Of a DNA stretch of 64,000 nt, positions 1 through 13,519 are shown piece after piece. Each line of letters starts with the position of its first letter. The stretch's first letter is position 1. The translations under genes were made by a program, and so were the position numbers. A model generated the notes under the pieces. The model saw only the letters and a program-made list of their open reading frames with translations. It did no database searches and was not told where the DNA came from. The stretch comes from Mortierella sp. BCC40632 (lineage: Eukaryota > Mortierellomycota > Mortierellomycetes > Mortierellales > Mortierellaceae): positions 728,501-792,500 of the forward strand of contig WAEK01000017.1 in assembly GCA_011634665.1 (NCBI GenBank), written 5' to 3'.

Positions 1-2350
1 ACGACGATGATTACTATAAGTAAGTATCTGGGAAGCATAACCAGTACGAACACAGCCACTAAACAAATATGAGTTTATCTTTACCTTTCGTCTTTAGGCT
101 GGATCATGTAGTCAAGGACGCTTTGGTAACTGAACAACTTAGCGAGAAGATCCATGACACTTGCGGTGGATGCTGTCAGATCATCCTTTAGGACAGCGAG
201 ACAATCCCAAAGGACGTTGACAACATCAGGTATCCGTCCTGGCAGCTTCTCTACAAAATTGGTGGCGATTGGGATCAGTGTTGACGCCGAGACGGCTCGG
301 ACATCATCGTCCTGATCCTGTAGTCCTAAAATGACTGCTTGAACAACGGTCTCCAGCATTTCCGTTGCGGCTGGCGAGCCATTATCAAGAAGATCCCTTC
401 TAACGGCCACGGCGTATTTCAATCCCAACATTCCGGCATGGCGAACTTCCCAAATACTATCGCGCTCCAGACCCTCTTCAAAGACATCGTTCTGGTAAAT
501 TAGGCGCATCAATACACCCAGTGTATTCTTCACGTCTTCCTCTGACATGTGTCGTAGCAATGCACCCAAGGTCTGAGAACAGGTCTCTCGTACTGGAGCA
601 ACAACCTAGTGCGACAATAAATGAGTGAATTAAATGTTAAGAGAAACAGAAAAGAATAGGTTATACGCAAGCAGCCTCCAGTGCAAGCTCATAGATACCT
701 GATCAGACACAAAATCCCCAAATCGATCTAGTGAAAAGACGCAAAGCAACCGAACTGCAACATCCTCGAGCCACTCATTGTGCCTTGCATCATTTTCTGC
801 CTTTGAGCACCCCACAACGCGACCAGCTCCACTTCCTTGAATTTTCAAAATCTCACGTAGCCCAATGCCGGCTCCATGGCGGATCTCCCAAGAAGGGTCG
901 AAGAGATCCATACACAGCAGATCACAGACTCCTTCAAATGGCCATTCCGTTGATGTCTCCAGAACAGATTGAACAGGTAGCTTCGCTTCGACGACTACTT
1001 TGTTGGAGTCTGACTGAGGAGTGAACTCAAAGTATCCGCCTTCTTGGCCTTCTGCACCAGCTCCTGGGGTACTGGGGGTTCCTGGAGTCTCTGGTCCTTT
1101 GCGGCGCCCGGCCAAGTCAATAACACGAACTCTGCAACAACAAAAAAAAACGGTTATGAGTATGAGGCTCTAGTTCATGTTTCGTCAAGAGAATAAGCGA
1201 GAGAACAATGTCAGGCAGAAAGTCATACTTGTCTTTACTCTTGAACTTGAGATCTGTCTTTGCCCTGCGCTTCAGTTTGTTTCTCTCTCGAGCACTGAGG
1301 CCCTCCATTCCGGCCTCGTTCGGAAGGCCAGGCGATGGAAGGGCCTTTCCTGTCGAGGCAGAGGATTGTTCTTGCTTGATTTGTATTGCCGGAGTCTTTG
1401 GTCCAGAGATGTCGACGTCATCGACAAGATCAACTATTAGGATATGGAGCAAACACCTACACTAGTCAGACATGCTTCTTTTAAAAGAACATGCGTCTCC
1501 ATTTCAGTGGTTGTCCATTCTTACCATCCATGAATTGGGTTGTCATGATACCGAGATTGGCAGCCAAGTTCTTTCGTTGAAGAGCAAGCCGCTCGGCAGG
1601 GTCAAGTTCGCTCAGGTCCAGATCATACTCTTTTCCAGCAGAACCCAGTAAAAGTTTTCCGTTCTGTAGGACAGTACTGATGTCGAGGTTGGAGAACGAG
1701 AGTCGGTCATACCTTGGCAATTCTGCCTTCGGTTTCTGTTCTGTGCCATTTTCTTCCTTGACTTGGAGTTCTACTGTGGAGGCTGTTGATTAGTTTTTGT
1801 GCTTATTTAGGCGACAATCCTGTAGGCGGACCAAATCAAAGCGTGACCAGCGTTACCATCGGATGGATCCCATTGCGGAACATTGCTTACAATAGCTTCC
1901 AAAGCCTGACCCGCAGCGATCCGAGTGTCCCAGCTTTTGCTACGTACGTGGACCAACACCTGGATAAAATGGGGACATGAACGGGTTGGGATCATATTGG
2001 TCAGTTGTTTGTCCTGGATGGAACACCCAAATGCATCATGCGTCGGTCCTGATCAGCATTCCAACAAGACGTTACCCTTGATAATAGGTTGAATAGCTCT
2101 GAAGGGTGCTGCTTCTGAATATCACCAAGCTGTTGAGCTGCCGTTGCCCGAACAGCGGCCGTTGATCCAGTCTCGAGGAGAAGTACTAGGCGATCGAGTC
2201 TATGCGTGAACATTCCAGGAAGGGAGAAGCCATTCGCTGTCAGCCAAAGTACTCATCCGAGAAATCGTCCCAGTATCTGACGTCTTTTAAAATACAAAAC
2301 TGCTTGTTTTGGTAGGGAAACTCTTTTATTGTTTCTTACCTGGTCGCCAT
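1..2350 (-). CDS. MOT1: MOT1/BTAF1 TATA-binding-protein-associated ATPase, N-terminal part (cut by window edge)
   Basis: Mot1/BTAF1 is a Snf2-family ATPase that removes TBP from DNA in the nucleus. Only its N-terminal HEAT-repeat region lies here, about 550 residues; the C-terminal ATPase domain must lie beyond base 1. Exons (minus strand): 2350-2340, 2199-2076, 1959-1857, 1773-1525, 1433-1229, 1131-699, 605-85, 13-1; all joins keep frame with GT–AG ends. Family signatures seen: LDRLVLLLETGS at the N-terminus, SWDTRIAAGQALEAIV, EWPFEGVCDLLCMDLFDPSW, IRHGAGIGLREILK, WLEDVAVRLLCVFSLDRFGDF and LGLQDQDDDVRAVSA. Exon 1 is only 11 bases (Met-Ala-Thr-Arg start). It was chosen because it gives the length expected before LDRL and has a good context (GAGCATGG). 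A competing first exon lies at 2546-2515. The join from the 521-base exon into the last 13 bases is the least certain. Confidence 0.93.
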
Positions 2351-2510
2351 GCTCGATGCCTTGAAACCGCTGCTGTGCTCTCTTCGGATTGATAGGCTCT
2401 CTCCTTCTGATCTGGTCGCTCAAACCTAGTCCTGACTAGCGTTGATCCTGACAAAGGGAGTTGACTGTCGTCAACTGCGCCAAAAAGTGTTGATTGTTAA
2501 GAAGGTCCAC

Positions 2511-2546
2511 TCACTGGCGCCTCTGACTGGGAACCCTAGAAGCCAT
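2511..2546 (-). promoter_or_regulatory. Upstream ATG of MOT1: 12-codon uORF or alternative first exon
   Basis: An ATG at 2546 (minus strand) opens 11 codons ending in TGA at 2511. After 32 bases the sequence CCA|gtgagt is a strong 5' splice site. If it is spliced to the MOT1 acceptor before base 2199 the frame continues into LDRL, giving an alternative N-terminus; if unspliced it is a uORF. Which form is used cannot be told from sequence. Confidence 0.4.
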
Positions 2547-3871
<1,325 letters not shown>

Positions 3872-5556
3872 ATGTCGTTTATTGGCTACAGACAGCTTAG
3901 GAATCCGGCCGTCAGGCTGGTTTGCTCCTACCTCTTCGACTGGATCTTCTGCTTTGTCTTAATCGGCCTCTTCTTCCTCCTGGATCGGGTCGAACCCTTC
4001 CGCCGTGAATTCTCCGTGGAAAATATCGCCATCATGTTCCCCCACAAAGAGGAGACCGTCCCACTTTGGGCCTTGGGCCTTATCTGTGCCGTGTTCCCAA
4101 TCTTTGTCATAGCCCTGGTAGCACTTGGTGCACGAAGGAGTCCGTACGACTTGCACAACGGACTTCTCGGCCTCCTCGTCTCTGTGCTCCTGACCACCAT
4201 TTTCACGCAGGCTATCAAGGTAGGAATGCATCTACAACACTCCCACACTTTCGATTCTTACTGCTCTCAAAGGATCCGAAATATGGGATGAGGCTCGCCC
4301 CTGTCGCTTCCATGGAGTGCTGCTTGAAGGATACAGGAGAGCAAAGAGCACTACCCAGATTTTAAATATATCCCCCGGCCGTGGTTTTTCTCCAGCCCTT
4401 CCAAAGAAAATCGGAGCAACGCAGATGATTAGCTTGTTCCCCTCCCCCGATCACTTCTTGCTCTCCCCCGCCCGCTCTTCCTCCTGTTCCCCAGAACAAC
4501 AGCAACTGATGATTCGATGATTAACCTCCTTGTTCTTGGCACGTGTATTCAGGTTACCGTTGGAAAACATAGACCCGACTTCCTCAGTCGATGCCAGCCC
4601 GCAAACGACGGCGTGCCTATTACCCACGACCTGCCTCTGAAGCTCTGGCCAGTCAGCGTCTGCACACAGACAGACAACGAAATCCTCAGGGACGGGATGC
4701 GCTCCTTTCCTTCGGGACATGCTTCGAGTAAGTTTTTTGCCACCCTGGGCTTGGCTCTCTTCTCTCTCTCCAGAGGGCGTTCTTACGCCTCAATGCAAAA
4801 ATGAAAGAGCAAGCACACGACCGAGGGAGCCTTGTGTCCAGACAAACGTAATCATGCACACTAATATGATCCTTTCTCCCTCCCTCCCTCTCACTCTCCC
4901 TCTCTTTTTTCCTTTTTTTATTTTTATGACAGCCTCTTTTGCTGGGCTGTTCTACCTGTCGCTTTGGATGGCTGGCAAGATGCATGTCTTTGACAGGCGA
5001 GGCTACTCGTTTAAGACGGTCATCCTTGTAGCTCCTATCCTCGGTACGTTTCACGTTTCACAGCCTCGAGTCTCCGACAAGGAGGAATGCTGGTATCTTC
5101 TCCAAACCCCGCCTCTAGTTGACCTCAAAGAACTCACCATGGATGCCTTCTGGGCCTTCCTGTCCTTCTTGAACATACTTTATTTTTTATACATGCTAAA
5201 TAGCCGCTATGTTGGTCGCTATCTCGAGAGTACAGGATTACAGACACAGCGCGCTCGATGTGACATGGGGCTCGATCATTGGCATCGTCTTTGCCATGTT
5301 TGCCTATCACCAGTACTACCCATCTTTACTCAGCTCGCGCTCACACGTCCCTCACCCACCAAGGGACTTCAGTTATCTTGTTACGGATTCTCATGGAAAC
5401 ACACATGAGGCGACTCAACTCGAGAACGTTACTGGAATCCGACGCAATCATGAGCTGGTGGACGAGACCAGATCCGAACATCAACCCCAAACATTGAGTT
5501 CTATTGATTCCAGCCGTGGTTACTCCAAATCCGAGGATCCATTACAACATGTATAA
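3872..5556 (+). CDS. PAP2-family lipid phosphatase (DPP1/LPP1-like)
   Basis: Membrane phosphatase that removes phosphate from phosphatidate, diacylglycerol pyrophosphate or related lipids, probably in ER, Golgi or vacuole membranes. Exons 3872-4219, 4553-4727, 4933-5043, 5204-5556 give 328 residues, a usual size for LPP/DPP1 proteins. All three phosphatase signatures are present: K116 followed by six residues and RP (VTVGKHRP), PSGHAS at about 169, and SRVQDYRHSALD at about 219-230, holding the catalytic His and Asp. Hydrophobic segments near residues 20-40, 67-90, 98-115 and three later ones fit the six-helix topology. The C-terminal ~90 residues are polar. The start ATG directly follows the CT-rich leader. 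Substrate preference cannot be decided from sequence. Confidence 0.93.
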
Positions 5557-6016
5557 TAGTCAAAAGTCAGATTAAACATATATTATTTACTACACCAACA
5601 TCAGTACCTTCCATGATAGCTTCTTAAAAAGGCAACCATGGAGTAGAAACGGAAAAAGAATGATGCCTATTCGTCTGACCATACCTCGGACTGTAAATGG
5701 TAATACTCCAAAGACTATACAGCAGCGGCCAGCTTTGCATATTTTTTTTTTTTTAAAAAAAAAAACTGTTTCTGCTGGGATAGCCGTGCAGGCTAAGACT
5801 AAACTAAGAATTCTAGTCTAGCCCCCTCCCCAGTTCCCGCTTTATAGTGCCATGGTGGTTCACGTGACCGGGCCCCCTGCGCTATGATTGCCAGTACCAT
5901 TTTTTTCGGTTTGCAAAAAAAAACATGGTCAAAATGCCTGTTACAAAATCAATGATATTCAAACTCCGACTAATTTTATTCGTGATGTTCTCGAAATCCC
6001 AATATTCATCTGAAAA
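5557..6016. other. 3' region of the PAP2 gene
   Basis: No coding sequence recognised. It holds the presumed 3' UTR and a T13/A11 junction at 5742-5765 that could form a hairpin in RNA and may mark a 3' end. Confidence 0.5.
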
Positions 6017-6087
6017 GCGTGGTTGGTTTAGTGGTATAATTACCGCCTGCCACGCGGTAGACCCGGGTTCGATTCCCGGACCACGCA
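6017..6087 (+). tRNA. tRNA-Gly (anticodon GCC)
   Basis: A 71-base intronless cloverleaf. The acceptor stem GCGTGGT pairs with ACCACGC, with discriminator A at 6087. The D-arm/A-box contains GGTTTAGTGG. The anticodon stem ACCGC/GCGGT closes the loop CTGCCAC with anticodon GCC. The T-arm contains the B-box GGTTCGATTCC. A T5 run just downstream (about 6091-6095) is a good RNA polymerase III terminator. CCA is not encoded, as expected for a eukaryote. Confidence 0.96.
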
Positions 6088-6779
6088 ATCTTTTTGCATT
6101 CTTTTCGATCTTCGTAACGGAATCAGGTTCAAGAAATAGCCATGCGACGTGAAAGGATCATGGATATCCTCTTTCGCATGAATTGAAGCAACACAGATAA
6201 AAGTCGTTTCTTTTTTGGACGCAGTAGCGCTTCTTTTGTTCTCCTGTTTGGGTTTTTCTCATGGATAAAAGGCTACACAAGGAGGGATAGAGATAGAAAG
6301 TGGGCACATGTGCTCATTTGGTAGGTATCCCTTGTCGATCGTAATTTTTTTTTTTTTTCTTATTGAGACGACGTGCGCAAGTAAAGGTGACGAAGTGAGG
6401 GTTTTTTTTTTTTTTTTTTCCCTCATCTTCTGGACGGTGTGGCCTTTTGTCAGGACTGATGAATGGTGTAGGGAAGGAACGGAAGGAACGGAAAAAGGAT
6501 TGGGTAGGATTGAGGACTGGGGATTGGGGGGATGGGAGAAAGCAAAGCAAAAAGAAACACCATTTCAGAGAAGTGTTACTGACCCCTCCTCCCTCTCCCC
6601 ACAAGAAGTGAGGCAGAGGAGGAAGAGGAGGAAGAGGAGGAAGAGGAGGAAGAGGATATTCCAGCGACCATCCACATGGTAAGTAATTAACAACAAAGAT
6701 AGAGGTACTCAGAAAGTCGAGTCTAAGTCTCGAAAATGCTCTGGTTCCAAGGATGAGAAAACCAAAGAGGTACTGACCC

Positions 6780-6814
<35 letters not shown>

Positions 6815-9800
6815 AGAGAGAGAGAACGAGAGAGAGAGAGCACAGCATTTTCCTGGGCCTAAATGGATTTGGAGCTCTCTCACTCTCTTTCTCTCTCTTC
6901 TAGACTAGCAAGAACTTTCAGGAACCAAGAGGATACATGAAGCTAGAGCTAGATAGCTATTCGTCCTTGGCCTTGAATACCAGAATGGCCTCGTCTCATC
7001 TTTCTTCTCCTTTCCCTACACTTTTTGGCTTTTCCTTAAACATGCAACAATGATATGTATACAAATAAAAATGAAGAAAAGAAGAAAAGAAGAGAAAGAC
7101 ATGAACCTCAAAAAAAAGAGGACCATCGTCTATTGTCGGCATTGAGAATCCAGTTGTTTTTTTTTTTTTTTTTTTTATTATATATTTATTTATTTAAAAT
7201 AAAGAGAGGAAGAGAGCGTGTGCGTGCTTATACTATACAAAGGAGGGAGGCAATAGGGCAGGGAAAGCAAAGAAAAGGGTTCTTAAAATCTTGGAGTTTT
7301 TGTGCCCTTGACGCCTTTTTTTTTTTTTTTTATACTCTGGTTGAGCTTGGGAGCTTGTTATACATGGATACTATTGTCTTGAGAAAGGAAGAGCTCTCGT
7401 TCTTTTCCTTTTTTTTTTTCTCCGTCTTACGTAGGTCATCTTGGATACCCTTTCCAACTTCATCTATCCGACAACACGTCGCTGTCGAATCCCTATCGTC
7501 GTCGCCGTCTTTTTTTTTCTTTCTTCTTTTTACATATCAAAGGCGGAACAGAAATGGAAAGAGAGTGGGAAAAATTACCCTCCACTTTCAAGGTCCAATG
7601 TTGTTATTGCATGCAAGACTTGGGTCATAGCAAGAGACCGGTGCGGGAAGAGGAGCGGCGGCTACTGCATGGGGACTTGAAGAGGACAGAACCAAGACTG
7701 AAGCCAAGACAAGAGCTAGTACGCGACCAAACGAAGACATGGTGGCCTGCATCCTTGCGTGAAGGTGGCGTGTATGTATGTGTGTCCGGATGTGTTGATG
7801 TATGGTATAGTAGTGTGAGCACTAGTTTACGTGCTTGTGGTGCGCGCTAGTATATGTGAATGATTGAGGAGAAGTGGATGACACGGACAGCGATGTGGAA
7901 AAGGAAGGTTGCCGAAAGAGCGGGAAGAGCAGCGATGGAAGACAAAGTGGTGTTGGCGGTGGTGGCTATCAAATAGGTTGTATTGTGTGGGACAAAGCTG
8001 TCAAGGGACTCTTCTGGATGATTCTGCAAAAGGAGAGTCGATGGGTGATTCCGAGGTTGTGTAGAGAGGCGTGCCTGGGGGGGGGAGAAGAAGAAAAAGA
8101 GAGAGGTAATGATAGAGAAGGAGAGAAGAACAGGGAGCGTTGGCTGTATGGCAGTGTAGGTAGGGCGTAGTGAGGGTCGAAGGTGAGTGAGGGATGGAAG
8201 AGAGCGAGGAAAGGGGAGGAGCAGGAGTATTTATACCAAAGGGGTGGGCATTGAGCACGACTCTCTTTTTTCTCTCTCTCTTCTCTCTCTCCTTGTTGCT
8301 CGCCTCTGGGCTGGGTCTCGATTCTGGTTCTCTCTTTTGGCTCTGCCTGTCTGTCTATCCACCCATGCGCTCTACATCATACTGCGCTTCCTAGCTGCAT
8401 CTACCATGACTAAAAGATGGATGAAATCGACTACCGGAAACAGCTTCATCCACTTCCTCACTACCCTTCCCTCCACTCGAAAGATCAGATGCCTAATAAG
8501 CTGCAGGACGCGTCCAACCGCGTTGTGTGGATCTCTCTCCAAATGCAGCAAACTGCGCTTTGTGCATCGCTCCCAACGTTGGGCTCACCACAGTGGCAAG
8601 AGATAGGGGATGAGAAGCCTGCGAACGGGGGCGGGCGAGGATAGGGAAGGGGGAAGCAGCATGTAGTAGGATCAGGAAGCCTGGATGGCCGTTGGTATGC
8701 GTATGGCAATGGTTTCAAACCGCTCGTTAGAGGTTACCTTGCCCTGGCCTCGGTCCCCCGGGGAGAGAATGCGCCAATAGTGGTGCGAGAACGAGGGTTG
8801 GACAATGGAGCGTCGCAGTGAGCCTCCCTTTGGTCCATCATGCTTGCTTTTGCTTTTTATTTTTGTAGAGACAGGCCAAACTTCCACTTCTCTCCTCTCT
8901 GAATGGCTATGGCCCTGCAGCCAAACCGTTGAGTGGAAGGAGATGTTGCGCTTCAGTTTGCTTACGTCTACGCCATGTCTATTCTCTCATCCTCAGACAG
9001 TCTTTGCATTAAACTGTCAGGTCATCTAACCCCTTCCCAACCGGCGCAGTGCATCTACCATGCGCCATCGGTTACTTGGTTTGCAAGAAAAATAGGATGC
9101 GGGAAATGCGTGCTTTATGGCTTGTGAGCATTGCATCCAGAGGCGTGCGTGAGGACATCTGGCAGCAGTCGAAACAGTTACGGAGGACAGTGGAGGGAGT
9201 GGGGGTGAGAGCGGACAGAAGAGGTCGAGCCAGGGAGAAAAAAAAATGCAGCGAAGGGAGGGATACAGCAAAGGCAGGGATGGAGTGAGGCAACTCAAGG
9301 GAGCGCATACCCCACCCTTTCCGCCGTTCCCATCCACTCCGTTGTGTTTTTCATACTCATCGCATGGTCTGCATTACGGCCGTTCGCACGCAGGCAATAC
9401 CGGTCATTTTTACCGAGAAGACCACGTTTGAAAGAGTGACCTGCAAATCCTGAAGTGTCCTGTCGTTCAGTAGGCAAAGTGTGTTCACTCTATGTCCTCC
9501 GCTCTCTTATTCCATCCTGTCACTGGGCGATATATTATTGTCCCTTGCCATGGAATCCAAGGATCTGAAATGTCGTACCCTGTTCCTGAAATTCTCTGCC
9601 CCATGATCCTCTCTTCCTTTTCTTCCTCTCTTTCCCTTTTCCCCCCTCTTTTTCTTTGCCACCGGTTTCGTTTACCGTTGCTTGCTCCATTTCTGGGTGC
9701 ATTCTGCATAAAATAAATAGATAAAGTCAGGAGAAAGAAAATAAGAATGAATAAAGGTGTAAATGAGCTTTTTTTTTCTACCCCTTCTTCTCTGGGTTAG

Positions 9801-10012
9801 TATGGAGACTCTACTATTGTTCGTACTCAATCAGAGCCTGAGAGGGTTCTAGATCCATTTGTCGAGGCTGTTGGAAATGAAGTCGACAGAAAAGTCTCGA
9901 AGCAACGCACAGGGGAGGAGATGCAGGCACCCTTTTCAGTTTATTCCAGACTTTCTGTCTTTCTTCCAGAGTTATTATTCGGAAGATGGGTAAATCCAGG
10001 AAATGCTCATTC
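6088..10012. other. Gene-poor 3.9 kb stretch between tRNA-Gly and isopropylmalate synthase
   Basis: No protein gene could be supported on either strand. It is rich in homopolymers (A31 at 6781-6811, several T15-T18 runs near 6343-6420, 7157-7177 and 7317-7331) and purine or pyrimidine tracts. A short + strand ORF at 8417-8644 follows a CT-rich leader at 8262-8300 and could be a small gene, but shows no family signature. The last 250 bases are probably the 3' UTR of the minus-strand LEU gene. Confidence 0.5.
6615..6655. repeat. GAGGAAGAG 9-mer tandem repeat
   Basis: About four and a half copies of a 9-base purine unit. It is followed 125 bases later by A31 and a (GA)n run at 6781-6840. No gene spans it. 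Confidence 0.8.
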
Positions 10013-12085
10013 CTACACGTTGACTACTTTCGCATCAACGGCCCGGTGTCGGGATTCATTCGCTACAAGTCGGTTAATTGCATCTACATAGGCCTTTGCC
10101 GCGGTCTGGATAATGTCTGTGCCAGTACCATGTCCAAGGAACACAGGATGTTTCACCGTGGTCATTGTTGCGGCTGCAGTCTTGGAGGTGAAAGTGCTAT
10201 CCTCAGGATCATCCGAAGGTTCATCGCTATCTGATCCAGGCACGGCTCTTTCGCCTGTCTGGGTCGTGGCTTGAGTAGCCGGTATCTCTTCTTCAGCAAT
10301 CTGGACCGATACCTGCGCTAGTGCATCCTGACCCTCTCCCAGTGCTGAAACATCAAACTTGACAAGGCGAACCGTCTTTCCAACCAGACGCTGGATCGCC
10401 AAGAAGAGGGCTTCTACAGGTCCACTCTTACTAATAGCTACGTCCACAATCAAGTGTCCCGTCTTGGTGTTCTCAATCTGGACAGTTGCTGTGGCATACG
10501 AATCACCGGAAAGAACTTGGCTGCTCTTCAAAATAAAGGCTGGCCAATGGACACTATCCTTAGACATGGTCGACAACAATGTGACTCGTTCAGAGAGGAG
10601 AGCAACCAGATCTTGTTCCGTCACCCGTTTCTTGGAGTCGGCCAAGTGCTTGAAGCTATCGAACGCCCCTTGGAATGTCTCGTCATCCATGTCTCCAAAA
10701 CCAATCTCTTGGAGTTTGGATCTGAATGCGGCTCGTCCAGAGTGTTTTCCAAGAATCAGCATGTTGGAGCCATTAGCACCAACGGTCTCTGGGCTGATAA
10801 TTTCGTATGTAAGCTTGTTCTTCAGGACCCCATCTTGATGAATACCTGACTCGTGCGAGAATGCGTTAATGCCGACAATGGCCTTGTTCGGTTGGATGAC
10901 AGTACCTGATAGGGTAGAGACCATCTGGGAGATCCTGCAGAGGTGCTCAGTGCTGATGGTGTGGTAGACGGGGAAATGGGAAGAGTGCGTGTGGATGGCC
11001 ATGACAACCTCTTCCATCGCCGTGTTTCCGGCACGTTCGCCTATCCCATTAATGGTCACCTCGACTTGCCGAACCCCATTCATTATGGCGGCAAGAGTGT
11101 TAGCGGTAGCAAGTCCAAGGTCATTATGACAATGAGCAGACCAGATAACATCCTTCTTATCCTTCTTTGTAGGTTTAGTGTTGGCCATCAGGTACTTGAA
11201 CATTGCTCCATACTCTACTGGCATATTATATCCGACTGTATCTGGGACATTCAATGTCGTCGCACCGGCGTCAATGACAGCAGCAAGAACCTCGCACAAA
11301 AAGTCTTGATCGCTCCGACCTGCATCCTCGGGCGAGAATTCAACATCATCCGTCAGTGACTTTGCAAAGGAGACTGCAGCCACGGCTCGAGCAATACACT
11401 CTTCACGAGTGATCTTGAGCTTGTATTTGAGATGAATGTCCGAGGTAGCAAGGACAATATGGATTCGATGTCGAGGCGCATTCGAGACTGCATCGTAGCA
11501 TCTTTGGATGTCTTCACGTACTGCACGGGCCAACCCTGCAATCGTCTATGCAGTGCGAGCATAAAAAAAGTCGGGAAGCTCGTGAGCATTTTTGTGCAAC
11601 AAGGAACGCAGAACCTCTACGTGCTATCCTGCTTGGACTAATATTACTCATTTTTGTACGCTCTCGGACAAACGGAAAAAGAAAAAAAAAAGACGATAGA
11701 TAATCTCCACACTAAAAAATCCGAAGTGCAGAGCATGCTATTACCATGGGTGTCCCCACTGCCTCACGGCCAATCATGAGGGGTCCGACCTCGGCAGCAA
11801 TCCGCTCGACGGCCTCAAAATCTCCCTGAGAAGAGATAGGGAAGCCAGCTTCGAGAACGTCTACTCCAAGACGGGAGAGTTGCTTTGCAATCTCAAGCTT
11901 TTCCTTCACAGTGAGGGTCACTCCTGGGGCCTATTCCGTCCATTCAAAGGGAGAGGTGTTAAGAGGGCCTTCCACCAGGTCTAACGGTTCTACACTATAC
12001 CAAAATCTTTTTATCCGCATACCTGTTCGCCGTCCCTTAGGGTCGTGTCGAAGATGATGAGCTTTTCCTTGTTCTTCGATACCAT
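10013..12085 (-). CDS. 2-Isopropylmalate synthase, LeuA (bacterial/plant) type
   Basis: Condenses acetyl-CoA with 2-oxoisovalerate, the first committed step of leucine synthesis. Exons 12085-12023, 11930-11745, 11545-10013 give 593 residues. The HMGL-like TIM barrel shows [13 protein letters not shown] (residues 12-24), [45 protein letters not shown], the metal-binding HCHNDLG near 220, NGIGERAGN and [11 protein letters not shown]-terminal LeuA dimer/allosteric domain follows (about 415-510), with an acidic Ser/Asp linker and a short tail. The pattern matches bacterial and plant LeuA, not the longer yeast LEU4 form. The start at 12085 was preferred; an in-frame ATG at 12211 would add 42 residues that do not look like a mitochondrial presequence. 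Feedback inhibition by leucine is likely because the regulatory domain is intact. Confidence 0.93.
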
Positions 12086-12768
12086 TTCTTTTTCTTTCGC
12101 TAGAGTGTGATCTTCTAGGTGTTTGTAGACTGGATGAGGAGGAAAGTGCTCCGAAAATAGAAGAGGGTGCTCAGGGAACTTGAGGAGAAGGTAATTGTAA
12201 GAGAGGAGCAACAGTAGGGGGATTGACGCTTCTTTTATGCGAAAGAGACCGAGTTAATCTTGACAAACATGATCCAATATCCCAAAAAAAAACAAGCTCT
12301 TCCTCCTTTCTCGCTATAAGCGGCTACAATGGACTCACTAAACATACAAAAAACAGATCCTCTTCCCAAAAAAAAAAAAAAAAAAAAAAAAGTGGATATG
12401 ACCTGCAGAGGTTTGAATAGGAAGAGTGCAGGAACAAGAGAGGATACATCTGACAAAGTCATCGGTCATTTGTGTCATCCGAGCGGAAAAATATTGGGCC
12501 ATTTGTCATTGCTCTTCTTGGCAGTAAGATATATTACAGTCCGTCATGCGCTGAAACGAAGCTGGGGGGAGTGGTGGTTGGACTACCTTAACTAGGAGGG
12601 AGGAGTGCTGTTGCGGCAGATAGAAAAAAAGGATGAATGAAAGATGCGTTTATTTTGGTGTAAATACAGGGGATATTAGAGCTTTGCCTGGATCAGGTCG
12701 CTTACATCGGGACAGAAATGTCCAAAAAAAAAAAAAAAAAAAGCAATACCAGGGACCAATTCGGGACT
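12086..12768. other. Intergenic, LEU promoter and CTF8 3' region
   Basis: No gene seen. It contains A20-type homopolymers at 12370-12389 and 12724-12741. It lies between two tandem minus-strand genes, so it should hold the isopropylmalate synthase promoter and the CTF8 3' UTR. Confidence 0.5.
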
Positions 12769-13519
12769 TTATACACCTCGCTTGATGACGGTAAGTCCTC
12801 TACGTTCGGCATGAATGATAGGGACAGGCATCGAATTGAATAGAATCTTTTCTCGGATGATTGCCACCGTGTCGTAGTGAACTGGATCCTGGATGTTGTT
12901 GGGTGCCAGCGGATCTAGATCTACCGAGGAACTTGTCATTGGGACTGTGTTGGCTGATGTTGTGTTTGCTATTCCCATATCTGAATCTACATTCATATGC
13001 ATTGTGTCGTCATCGTTATCATCATCGTGATCATGTTCTTCCTTTGTTGTGCTGTCTGCAGGTCCCAGTTGGCGGTTATCCTTCTGAGATGCAATCGTAG
13101 GCTGAGCGGTATCTTGATCTTGGTCCAAACTGTTCTCCTTTTTCTGCTTCTGGATCAAGAGCAAGGGTTTGGCTAGTTTTATGACTTTTCCGTCTAAACG
13201 GTGGTTCCCGATAACGAGCTGAGCTTTGACACCCTAAAAAAAAAGAGGGTTGTAGCAAGGAAATTCGCCTTTGTTAAAACAAGGGAGGGCTCGTAAAACC
13301 AGAGATTGTCTATTCGCACACATAGATCATAGTAGGGATTTCATTTACTCCATCAAGGATGGACAGTTGGCCAAGGGTGTTTCCTGCCCATGTAGAACCA
13401 TCCATCTCGATTGCGCCTTGAAACTCGAGCAGTATGGTTGCATTGGTGTCGACGCGTCTCGCAAACGCCGTTCCAGCCGAGCGTTCAGAGACCGTTGTTG
13501 GGATCGTGATCACCACCAT
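12769..13519 (-). CDS. CTF8: CTF8, subunit of the alternative clamp loader (CTF18-RFC)
   Basis: CTF8 forms a trimer with DCC1 and CTF18. It takes part in PCNA loading and sister-chromatid cohesion in the nucleus. Exons 13519-13322 and 13233-12769 give 220 residues. N-terminal half: a start MVVITIP, then ATILLEFQGAIEMDG, LGQLSILDGVNEIPTMI and VIGNHRLDGKVIKLAKPLLLI, the conserved CTF8 core (compare GHHILYGKIIHLEKPFAVL in animals). The C-terminal end EKILFNSMPVPII matches the family terminus. An acidic, His/Asp/Ser-rich insert of about 90 residues separates the two. The intron donor (TAT|gtgtgc) is weak, so a few residues around GVKAQL are uncertain. It is divergent from the F-box gene. Confidence 0.85.
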
